64,000 nt of DNA from Candidatus Tepidiaquacellales bacterium OLB4/UTCHB1 (lineage in GTDB: Bacteria; Bacteroidota; Ignavibacteria; Tepidaquicellales; Tepidaquicellaceae). The position numbers and the translations under genes are program-made. The stretch spans positions 124,001-188,000 of the forward strand of contig MWSW01000014.1 of NCBI GenBank assembly GCA_002050165.1, read 5' to 3'. The notes under the pieces were generated by a model, which was given only the letters and a program-made list of their open reading frames with translations, did not search any database and had not been told where the DNA came from. Every line of letters begins with the position of its first letter. The first letter of the stretch is position 1. Positions 53,192-60,954 of this stretch are shown here, in pieces.

Positions 53192-54136
53192 TTGGATTCT
53201 TTAAACCATCAGAAATATATTGAAGATTTATGCCTGAAAGAAGGTTTTACAAAAGTCGGTTTCGCAAAAACCGAAGAACTTGATAAAGAAGCGATAGAGC
53301 TTAAAGAATGGCTTGAGGCAGGCTATGGAGCAGATATGAAATGGATGAACAACTCGTATGAGAAAAGAATCAACTCTTCGCAAATCAATCCAAGAATCCG
53401 TTCAGTTATTTCACTTGCATATTTATACGATACACCGGTCCCCCATCCCAATGAAAAAAATATACCGTACATTTCAAGATACGCCTGGGGTAAAAGGGAT
53501 TACCATAAAGTAATAAAGAAAAAACTGAAATCCATCGTGGCTGAGCTTGAAATAAACTTTCCTGTAAATTATTTCCGGTATTATGTTGATGACGGCCCTG
53601 TAATGGATAAAGTTTGGGCTGTCCGGGCAGGGTTAGGGTGGATGGGAAAAAATACAACTGTTATTAATCCGGATTTCGGAAGTTTTTTCTTTATCGCAAA
53701 TATATTTACTGATCTTGAGTTTTCTTATGCAGAACCAATAGAGGATAAATGCAAAAGTTGCACTGTGTGTTTGACAGAATGTCCTACAGGAGCAATATTC
53801 GAAGAATATAAACTTGATGCCAACAAATGTATTTCATATCAAACTATAGAAAACAGGTGTGAAACTTTGCCGGATGAAATTAATCTCAAAGGTTGGGTAT
53901 TCGGTTGCGATATTTGTCAGGATGTGTGCCCGTTCAATCAAAACAATTTCTTTACAACTGATGATAACTTTTTCCCCAGGGAAACTATTGTAAATAAAAC
54001 TTATGATGATTTCCTTTCGCTTTCTGAAGAACAATTCAATTCGCTCTTTGAGGGTACTCCGGTGAGGCGGGCAAAGTATAAAGGTTTCATTAGAAATTTA
54101 CGTAAAGCAAAATCAGAGCAAACTAATTTACCTTAA
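53192..54136 (+). CDS. queG: Epoxyqueuosine reductase
   Basis: A 314-residue cobalamin- and iron-sulfur-dependent enzyme for the last step of queuosine synthesis. It has GADMKWMNNSYEKRINSSQI, YVDDGPVMDKVWAVRAGLGW with the catalytic Asp, and two [4Fe-4S] clusters in CKSCTVCLTECPTGAI and CDICQDVCPFN. The start is TTG (53192). Length is slightly shorter than E. coli QueG (379) because the C-terminal HEAT extension is absent, as in many Bacteroidota. After its stop the base composition changes. Confidence 0.96.
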   Translation: MDSLNHQKYIEDLCLKEGFTKVGFAKTEELDKEAIELKEWLEAGYGADMKWMNNSYEKRINSSQINPRIRSVISLAYLYDTPVPHPNEKNIPYISRYAWGKRDYHKVIKKKLKSIVAELEINFPVNYFRYYVDDGPVMDKVWAVRAGLGWMGKNTTVINPDFGSFFFIANIFTDLEFSYAEPIEDKCKSCTVCLTECPTGAIFEEYKLDANKCISYQTIENRCETLPDEINLKGWVFGCDICQDVCPFNQNNFFTTDDNFFPRETIVNKTYDDFLSLSEEQFNSLFEGTPVRRAKYKGFIRNLRKAKSEQTNLP

Positions 54137-54155
54137 AACAATTTTTGTTTTTGGG

Positions 54156-54320
54156 ATGGGTGTGTGGCGCGAGCGTGTGCGTGAAAAATTTCATGAATTT
54201 GACTACGCGTGGATTGCGGATCATTATGCAATCAGCGAGCAACAGGCGCGTCATGCCGTAGATGAAATGCTCGGAGTAATTGAACAACGACTTGTAAAAA
54301 TAAATACGGAAAATGCCTGA
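54156..54320 (+). CDS. Small 54-residue ORF upstream of aat
   Basis: An ATG-started frame of 54 codons lies between queG and aat: MGVWRERVREKFHEFDYAWI, then ADHYAISEQQARHAVDEMLG, ending KINTENA. The middle, YAISEQQARHAVDEML, could form a helix-turn-helix. Its codons (CGC, GCG, CGT, GTG) are GC-richer than neighbouring genes. It ends 17 bp before aat, whose start has an AAAGGA ribosome-binding site, so the two look co-transcribed. I do not recognise the family. Confidence 0.5.
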   Translation: MGVWRERVREKFHEFDYAWIADHYAISEQQARHAVDEMLGVIEQRLVKINTENA

Positions 54321-54337
54321 CACCAAAGGAATCAGTT

Positions 54338-55069
54338 ATGCCTGTTTTTGACCTTCCCAAAGCAGTTATTTTTCCCGACCCGGAACTTGCAGACCCAAGC
54401 GGTATTCTTGCAGTGGGTGGAGATCTCAGTCCCCAGCGGCTGCTGCTGGCATACAAGACAGGCATTTTCCCCTGGTTCAATGAAGGCGATCCGATAGTAT
54501 GGTGGGCACCTGACCCGCGCATGGTTTTATATCCGGGTAATGAACACGTTTCTCATTCCATGAAAAAAATAATGCGCGATAAAATTTTCCGTTTCACTTT
54601 TGATATAGATTTTGAAGCAGTGATTCATCAGTGTAAACGGCAATTTCGCCACGGACGAGCAGGAACATGGATTACACAAAGCATGCTCGAAGCATATATA
54701 CGGCTGCATGAAAAGGGATATGCACATTCCATGGAAGTGTGGCGGGGTAATCATTTGGCGGGTGGATTGTACGGGGTTTCGCTCGGCAGTTTTTTTTCCG
54801 GTGAATCTATGTTCAGTACAGTAAGTAATGCGTCAAAAGCAGGATTTATCACCTTAGCAAAAGTGTTGAAACACCTGCGTTTCCATTTTATCGACTGTCA
54901 AATGCACACGCTTCATCTTGCAAGTCTGGGTGCATGTGAAATCAGCAGAAAACAATACAGTAAGGAACTTGCAACCTGTCTGCTATCACGAACAATAAAG
55001 GGAAACTGGAGTAAACACGATACCGTGCGACAGGCACTTGAAACGGTTTCGCTTATGACTTACGCATAA
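54338..55069 (+). CDS. aat: Leucyl/phenylalanyl-tRNA--protein transferase
   Basis: A 243-residue enzyme that adds Leu or Phe to N-terminal Arg/Lys, creating ClpS/ClpAP degrons. Signatures: LAVGGDLSPQRLLLAYKTGI, FPWFNEGDPIVWWAPDPRMV, GRAGTWITQSMLEAYIRLHE, GLYGVSLGSFFSGESMFS, and FIDCQMHTLHLASLGACEI. It is complete. Codon and base use, like that of the small ORF before it, look richer in G+C than the rest of the window. Its stop codon (TAA, 55067-55069) is followed directly, in the same frame, by the body of an OsmC-like gene. Confidence 0.93.
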   Translation: MPVFDLPKAVIFPDPELADPSGILAVGGDLSPQRLLLAYKTGIFPWFNEGDPIVWWAPDPRMVLYPGNEHVSHSMKKIMRDKIFRFTFDIDFEAVIHQCKRQFRHGRAGTWITQSMLEAYIRLHEKGYAHSMEVWRGNHLAGGLYGVSLGSFFSGESMFSTVSNASKAGFITLAKVLKHLRFHFIDCQMHTLHLASLGACEISRKQYSKELATCLLSRTIKGNWSKHDTVRQALETVSLMTYA

Positions 55070-55126
55070 GCAGCGATTCACTCACCAAATGGAAATAAAA
55101 TACAAACTGATGCGCCGAAAGACAAC

Positions 55127-55498
55127 ATGGGCAATGGCGAAGCATTTTCTCCCACAGATCTGTTCGCTACATCGCTCGGTATTTGCGGAATAACAACAAT
55201 AGCAATTAAAATGAAAGATATGGACATCAACTTTGATAACACTGCTGTACGCGTTGAGAAACACATGACTACTGACCTCCCGCGAAAGGTGGCAAAAGTG
55301 ATAGTTGAATATACATTTGCACAAAAGATTAACGAACTTTACAGAGATACAATCAAGAAAATTGCAGAGAGTTGTCCAGTTGCCTTAAGTATTTCACCTG
55401 AGGTTGAGAAAGTCTACATTTATAATTTTCCAGATCAATTACCTTTGCGCTTTGACTTTGAAATTATTTCACCACTTTCAGCGTCAACCTTTATTTGA
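55127..55498 (+). CDS. OsmC-family protein lacking its normal start and stop
   Basis: OsmC-type proteins detoxify organic hydroperoxides with two cysteines. Both are here: FATSLGICGIT and KIAESCPVALSIS. Homologous sequence begins well upstream of the ATG at 55127: right after the aat stop the same frame reads AAIHSPNGNKIQTDAPKDN, matching the family's conserved H-x-SGNxIxTDAPxDN. The usual first dozen or so residues and an ATG are missing. At the 3' end the frame passes the expected end (near EVEKVYIY) and runs about 20 residues into the antisense of the PepSY gene. Either translation starts at 55127 or at a rare codon, or this is a truncated remnant. OsmC identity is firm; expression is doubtful. 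Confidence 0.7.
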   Translation: MGNGEAFSPTDLFATSLGICGITTIAIKMKDMDINFDNTAVRVEKHMTTDLPRKVAKVIVEYTFAQKINELYRDTIKKIAESCPVALSISPEVEKVYIYNFPDQLPLRFDFEIISPLSASTFI

Positions 55499-55926
55499 GA
55501 TGCACCGCTTTTTGTGAGATACCAGAAACCATATTCCCATTTGTCTTTTTTTTGAACAAACTCCCATTTTAATATTTTCCTTCCCAGCGATTGTTCAATT
55601 GTCTTTTTGGCATTCTGAAATGAAACGACAGATGTAATGGGGGTGAACTCGTAATCGAATTCTCCATCTTCAGATTTAATTAATATCCACTCACCCGTTT
55701 CAAGGTCAATCTCAAACTCGACCTCGGATCCGCTTTCAGATATTAATTCGACTTCCCAAAATCCGCGTTCGGATGCAAACTTCTTCTTAATCTCTATTAC
55801 ATCACCTGGAATTAACAGTTGTACTTTATCAATACAATCCTTAATCCCAAACTCAACCTGTCCTTCAATAATACGTAACGGTAGGATAAAAACAAATAAA
55901 ACGATAAACAGATTTGACCATTTCAT
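55435..55926 (-). CDS. PepSY-domain secreted protein
   Basis: A 163-residue exported protein with a signal peptide (LFIVLFVFILPLRIIEG). Two PepSY-like units follow: WEVELISESGSEVEFEIDLETGEWI and, after KKTIEQSLGRKILKWEF, SQIKVDAESGEIISKSK. PepSY domains often inhibit or chaperone proteases, or bind metals; nothing here shows which. Its last codons overlap the OsmC-like frame by 64 bp in convergent orientation, which is unusual and suggests the OsmC end is displaced. Confidence 0.75.
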   Translation of the reverse strand: MKWSNLFIVLFVFILPLRIIEGQVEFGIKDCIDKVQLLIPGDVIEIKKKFASERGFWEVELISESGSEVEFEIDLETGEWILIKSEDGEFDYEFTPITSVVSFQNAKKTIEQSLGRKILKWEFVQKKDKWEYGFWYLTKSGASQIKVDAESGEIISKSKRKGN

Positions 55927-55968
55927 GGCTTAATCCTCCTTAATGTTTAATTTGTATCTCCCCTTAAT

Positions 55969-58686
55969 TTACTTTTTCAACACTGCTTGTGCAGCTGCAA
56001 GCCGGGCAATCGGCACTCTGAAAGGTGAACAACTGACATAATTCAACCCTATGCTGTTACAAAAATCTATTGAATCCGGTTCACCGCCATGTTCACCACA
56101 TATTCCGATTTTCAGTTTCCTGTTGGTTTTTCTTCCTCTTTCAGTTGCAATTTTCATCAGTTCACCAACACCTGCTCTATCTATGGTTTCAAACGGATCG
56201 CGCTCTATAATTCCTTTGTCAAGATATTCAAGAATGAATTGCGCTGAATCGTCTCTCGATATTCCAAACGTGAGTTGGGTAAGATCGTTAGTACCGAACG
56301 AGAAGAAATCTGCACGCTTTGCAATTTTACCGGCCTGTAATGATGCCCGCGGGACTTCTATCATTGTCCCGACAGTATAATCTACTTTTGTTTTCTTTGA
56401 TGAAATGATTTTTTCAGCTGTACGGCGAATCAACTCTTCCTGAACTACAAACTCTTCCAAGGTTGCAATTAATGGAATCATGATTTCCACCTTTGGTTTT
56501 ATTTTTTCTTTTTGGACCTCGATTGCGGCTTCGATAATAGCGCTTACCTGCATTTCGGTGATTTCGGGATATGTAATTGCAAGCCTGCATCCACGATGAC
56601 CTAACATCGGATTGAATTCATGCAATGAGTCAATCTTGTATTTAATCTCATCAATCGTTGTACCGATAAGTTCTGCGAGCCGTTTTATTTCAATTTCAGT
56701 TTTTGGTAGGAATTCATGCAGCGGCGGATCCAAAAGCCTGATGTTGACCGGCAACCCTTTCATTACCCTGAATATTTCCATAAAATCTTTTCTTTGGTAA
56801 GGGAGAAGTTTTTTAAGCGCTTTAACCCTTCCTTCACGTTGATATGCAAGTATCATTTCTCTAACCGCATCAATCCTGTTACCACCAAAGAACATGTGCT
56901 CGGTTCTACAAAGTCCGATTCCTTCAGCTCCGAATGCTACTGCATTTTTACTCTGATCAGGTTGATCTGCGTTAGTACGGATACTCAGATGACGTACTTC
57001 ATCTGCCCATTTTAAAAACCTGGAAAAATATTTATACTCATTTGATTGATTCGGTTTTAGTGAATTATCAATTAAAACCTGAAGAATTTCTGAAGGCTTA
57101 GTTTTCAACTTCCCGTTTAATACCTCACCGGTTGAACCATCGATAGAAATGAAATCTCCTTCCCGGATAATAATTCCGGGTTTGTCCTCTATTTTGATAT
57201 GTTTTAGCAGGTAATCAATCTCAAGTTTACCACATCCGGCAACGCAGACTTTACCCATTTGTCTTGCAACAAGCGCAGCATGAGAAGTCATCCCACCTCG
57301 GGAGGTAAGAATACCTTCGGAAACATTCATTCCTCTGATATCTTCAGGTGAGGTTTCAATCCGAACCAATATCACTTCTTCACCTCTTGCAGAAGCATTA
57401 ACCGCATCGTAAGAATTAAAATAAACTCTCCCTGATGCTGCACCCGGTCCGGCATTAAGCCCCTTCGCCAGCAAGTTCCCGCTTTTAATTGCAGCCGATT
57501 TTTCTTTCAAATCAAAAACCGGACGGAGCAACTGATTTAACTGCTCCGGTTGAACTCTCATAAGTGCATCGGTTTTTGAAATTAATTTTTCATTTACCAT
57601 ATCAACTGCCATTTTCAATGCAGCCAAACCGGTTCGTTTTCCAATCCGGCATTGTAGCATATAAAGATTTCCTTCCTGAATCGTGAATTCAATATCCATC
57701 ATATCCTTATAATGTTTTTCAAGTTTTAACCTTATCGATTCAAGTTGGTTATAGATTTTTTTATTTGTCTTTTTTAAATCTAAAATCGGATGCGGAGTTC
57801 GCGTACCAGCAACCACATCTTCACCCTGTGCATTCATAAGATACTCACCATAAAATTTATTTTCGCCTGAGGCAGGATCACGGGTGAATGCGACACCGGT
57901 TCCCGAAGTTTCTCCCATATTGCCGAATACCATTGATTGTACATTAACTGCAGTTCCCCAATCATCAGGAATTCTATTAAGAGAGCGGTAAACAATTGCA
58001 CGCTCGTTCATCCATGAATTGAATACAGCGCCAATCGCTCCCCACAATTGCTCTTCCGGATCTTCAGGAAAACGATGACCGGTATGATCTCTGATTATTT
58101 GCTTGAAGTCATCACAAAGTTCCATCAGGTCATTTGCAGTGAATTCAACGTCAAGGATTATTCCAAGAGAACGCTTCTTTTTTTCAAGCAATTCTTCAAA
58201 CGGATCAACTCCTGACTTATCTGCCGGCTTGAGGTTTAGAACTACATCTCCATACATCTGAATGAACCTTCGGTACGAATCGTAAACAAATCTATCGTTT
58301 GAAGTTTTGTTAATCATTGCATTGACTGTATTCTTGTTAAGCCCCAGGTTTAATATTGTATCCATCATACCCGGCATTGAAGCCCTCGCACCTGAACGTA
58401 CACTTAGTAAAAGCGGATTAGTGTTGCTGCCAAAAGTCGCACCCATCTGGCTTTCAATCAGGGAGATAGCATTCTTTACCTGAGTTTTTAATTCTTTTGG
58501 GTATCGCAATTTATTATTGTAATAATAAGTGCAGACTTCTGTTGTAATCGTGAACCCGGCAGGAACAGGTAATTTCAGATTTGTCATTTCAGCAAGATTT
58601 GCACCTTTACCGCCAAGCAAATCCTTCATTTCCGAGTTACCCTCGGCTGCACCTTTACCAAAATTATAAACGTATTTTTTCGCCAT
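55969..58686 (-). CDS. ppdK: Pyruvate, phosphate dikinase
   Basis: A 905-residue enzyme interconverting pyruvate + ATP + Pi and PEP + AMP + PPi. The ATP-grasp N-part starts [20 protein letters not shown] and [18 protein letters not shown]; the swivelling domain carries His469 in [20 protein letters not shown]; the C-terminal TIM barrel has [19 protein letters not shown] and the catalytic Cys of [12 protein letters not shown]. Full length. It can supply PEP for gluconeogenesis and for the PTS enzyme I encoded at 24711. Confidence 0.97.
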   Translation of the reverse strand: MAKKYVYNFGKGAAEGNSEMKDLLGGKGANLAEMTNLKLPVPAGFTITTEVCTYYYNNKLRYPKELKTQVKNAISLIESQMGATFGSNTNPLLLSVRSGARASMPGMMDTILNLGLNKNTVNAMINKTSNDRFVYDSYRRFIQMYGDVVLNLKPADKSGVDPFEELLEKKKRSLGIILDVEFTANDLMELCDDFKQIIRDHTGHRFPEDPEEQLWGAIGAVFNSWMNERAIVYRSLNRIPDDWGTAVNVQSMVFGNMGETSGTGVAFTRDPASGENKFYGEYLMNAQGEDVVAGTRTPHPILDLKKTNKKIYNQLESIRLKLEKHYKDMMDIEFTIQEGNLYMLQCRIGKRTGLAALKMAVDMVNEKLISKTDALMRVQPEQLNQLLRPVFDLKEKSAAIKSGNLLAKGLNAGPGAASGRVYFNSYDAVNASARGEEVILVRIETSPEDIRGMNVSEGILTSRGGMTSHAALVARQMGKVCVAGCGKLEIDYLLKHIKIEDKPGIIIREGDFISIDGSTGEVLNGKLKTKPSEILQVLIDNSLKPNQSNEYKYFSRFLKWADEVRHLSIRTNADQPDQSKNAVAFGAEGIGLCRTEHMFFGGNRIDAVREMILAYQREGRVKALKKLLPYQRKDFMEIFRVMKGLPVNIRLLDPPLHEFLPKTEIEIKRLAELIGTTIDEIKYKIDSLHEFNPMLGHRGCRLAITYPEITEMQVSAIIEAAIEVQKEKIKPKVEIMIPLIATLEEFVVQEELIRRTAEKIISSKKTKVDYTVGTMIEVPRASLQAGKIAKRADFFSFGTNDLTQLTFGISRDDSAQFILEYLDKGIIERDPFETIDRAGVGELMKIATERGRKTNRKLKIGICGEHGGEPDSIDFCNSIGLNYVSCSPFRVPIARLAAAQAVLKK

Positions 58687-58744
58687 GGTGTTAATATATT
58701 TAATATTGAAATTCTATGGTAATTTTAAAATCTATAACCCGGAA

Positions 58745-60454
58745 TTAACCGTTCAACCATTTATCCCGGAAAGCTTTTTGTTGTTCACTAATTTCTTCTA
58801 TCAACTCAATATTGTAATTCGGAAGAGCCGGAATTAACTTTACAGATTGTGTTTCGATATATCCGCCTCGGTTGATCATGACTTCAATTTCATCGCCGTA
58901 TTTAAATGAACCTAAAATTTTATCAAGTTGATTTCGCGAAACCCTGATGTTATTTATTGCAATTATTTCGTCACCAGATTGGAGACCCGAATCATATGCA
59001 GTACCACCTTTGTAAACTTCATTTAAATAAACGCCTTCGTGATTGGAGGAATATGCGACATCAAGCGAAATTTTACCAGAGTTTGTGTCAACTAATTTTA
59101 ATCCGGAAAGTTCAAAATACTGGTCTATCGGAATATCCTTTGTCCCGTAAATAAAATCCTGCCAGAACGTTTCAAAACTTTTTCCGCAAATGCTTTCGCA
59201 CAAGTCTCTTACACGTGATTGTGTATAACCTGTTTCGGGATTTTCTTTATAATCTTTCCAAAGGCAAAGCAACACATCATCGAGGGAATGTTTACAGTCG
59301 GTCAGCTTTATAATTTCAAGATTCAGTAGCATTGCTACAAGCGCACCTTTGGTATAATAAGAGATCTGTTCGTTTCTCGTGTTTTCGTGTTTTCTGTAAA
59401 ACTTAATCCAGTTATCAAAACTTGATTCCGCAAGCGACATTTCGAATCTGCCCGAATAGTGTAAGACTTCGTTCACTTCGCGTTTGATCAGCGAATAATA
59501 TTCACTCTCGTTTATTAACCCCGAACGATACAAAAAAAGGTTATCGTAAAAACTCGTCCACCCTTCAGTTATCCAATGTGATTCAGTATAGTTTTCTTTA
59601 TCGTAGTCAAACGGACCAAGCTCAACCGGTCTGATTCGTTTGACATTCCACAGATGGAAATATTCGTGTGAAATCAAACCGAGGAATTTTCTATATGCCT
59701 CCGGGTCGTTAAAATCCCACGATGGAAAAATAGCCGCAAAAGAATTTTTGTGTTCCAGACCACCGTAACCACTTTCCTGAAAGTCTATTAAAAAAGTATA
59801 AAAGTCATAAGGTATTCCGCCGAAAAAATTACTCTGAGTTTCAACAATACTTTTGAATTCTCCCTGTAATCTTTTGGGGTCATAATTACCTTTACCGTGA
59901 ATTGAAATTGTGTGTTTAATACCGTTCACCTCAAATGATTCAATTATCTGGTTGCCGATTTCAACCGGGCAATCTATGAAATCATCGTAATTTTTATGAT
60001 AGAATATAAACTGCGACCGTTGATATAATCCGGTAGAAATATTACGCCATGCATCAGGAACTTTAAACTCGACCTCGTGTTCGAGATGCTCCTTGTTTTC
60101 AACTCTCATGAAAAAATTTGAGCCGTTAAGAAATGCGCGCTTGTTGTTTATTACCGAACTTCTCACAGTAGTCTCGTTACAATAAACTCTATATGAAACT
60201 ATTCTCTCACCAGGTTGTCCGTTAATCTGCCATGTGTTTTTGTTCACTTTTTGAATTGAAACCAGGTCATTGTTTTCATCTCTGCAAGATACATTAGATA
60301 CAAATCTTGCGAACTCCCGTATCAGATAGGAACCGGGAGTCCAAACGGGCAATGAAATTTTATCTGTCGTATGTTCAGACCTGAACCTTAATTCAACATT
60401 GCAATAATGTGTTGATGGCTTTTCAATTGAGAGCTTGTAAGAAATTTTTTCCAT
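58745..60454 (-). CDS. M61 family metallopeptidase with PDZ domain
   Basis: A 569-residue peptidase of the glycyl aminopeptidase family. The zinc-binding motif is His263-Glu-x-x-His267 in LISHEYFHLWNVKRIRP, with WITEGWTSFYDNLF supplying the distal Glu. The C-terminal PDZ domain reads GTAYDSGLQSGDEIIAINN. No signal peptide is obvious, so it may be cytosolic. The ATG at 60454 is chosen over the in-frame TTG at 60460. It lies 13-20 bp downstream of ptsN and is probably in the same transcript. Confidence 0.92.
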   Translation of the reverse strand: MEKISYKLSIEKPSTHYCNVELRFRSEHTTDKISLPVWTPGSYLIREFARFVSNVSCRDENNDLVSIQKVNKNTWQINGQPGERIVSYRVYCNETTVRSSVINNKRAFLNGSNFFMRVENKEHLEHEVEFKVPDAWRNISTGLYQRSQFIFYHKNYDDFIDCPVEIGNQIIESFEVNGIKHTISIHGKGNYDPKRLQGEFKSIVETQSNFFGGIPYDFYTFLIDFQESGYGGLEHKNSFAAIFPSWDFNDPEAYRKFLGLISHEYFHLWNVKRIRPVELGPFDYDKENYTESHWITEGWTSFYDNLFLYRSGLINESEYYSLIKREVNEVLHYSGRFEMSLAESSFDNWIKFYRKHENTRNEQISYYTKGALVAMLLNLEIIKLTDCKHSLDDVLLCLWKDYKENPETGYTQSRVRDLCESICGKSFETFWQDFIYGTKDIPIDQYFELSGLKLVDTNSGKISLDVAYSSNHEGVYLNEVYKGGTAYDSGLQSGDEIIAINNIRVSRNQLDKILGSFKYGDEIEVMINRGGYIETQSVKLIPALPNYNIELIEEISEQQKAFRDKWLNG

Positions 60455-60473
60455 CGTCAAATTTTATATGAAA

Positions 60474-60944
60474 CTAAATATCGAGGTAGTTTTGCTCTTC
60501 TTCAGTAAACAACTTTAAAACCATTCCGGGAGATTTGGCATTTGATAATTTTTCACGGAATTCATCTTTATTCATTATTCTTGAAATCCGGCTCAGAAGT
60601 TTTATATGCGCATTCAGAAGGCTTTCTTTTCCGACAAGCAGAAATATAAACTTTACAGGTTTGGAATCAATTGAATCGAAGTCAATCGGATTTTCAAGAA
60701 CTGCAAATGAAGCAGTTACATCCTTTATCTCGTCAGTTTTACCGTGAGGAATTGCAAACCCTTTGCCAACACCGGTGGAGACAAGTTTTTCGCGCTCAAA
60801 AACACTTCTCCTCACTTCTTCAATTTCAATAAAGTTGCCGGAATTATCTGCAAGTTCTATCATCTGGTTTATCGCCTCATCCTTATTTTTAGGGTGAAGT
60901 GTTATTGAGATCAGTTTTTCGGTTAATATTTCACTGATTTTCAT
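60474..60944 (-). CDS. ptsN: PTS EIIA domain protein (PtsN/fructose type)
   Basis: A 156-residue EIIA domain of the nitrogen/fructose class. The phosphoacceptor is His67 in GVGKGFAIPHGKTDEI; VSTGVG and FLLVGKESLLNAHIKLLSRI are conserved. No EIIB or EIIC domain is fused and no HPr is in the window. It sits in an operon with an M61 peptidase and a sugar-nucleotide enzyme, a context different from rpoN-ptsN in Proteobacteria. A regulatory rather than transport role is likely. Confidence 0.88.
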   Translation of the reverse strand: MKISEILTEKLISITLHPKNKDEAINQMIELADNSGNFIEIEEVRRSVFEREKLVSTGVGKGFAIPHGKTDEIKDVTASFAVLENPIDFDSIDSKPVKFIFLLVGKESLLNAHIKLLSRISRIMNKDEFREKLSNAKSPGMVLKLFTEEEQNYLDI

Positions 60945-60954
60945 ACGAAAGTTT

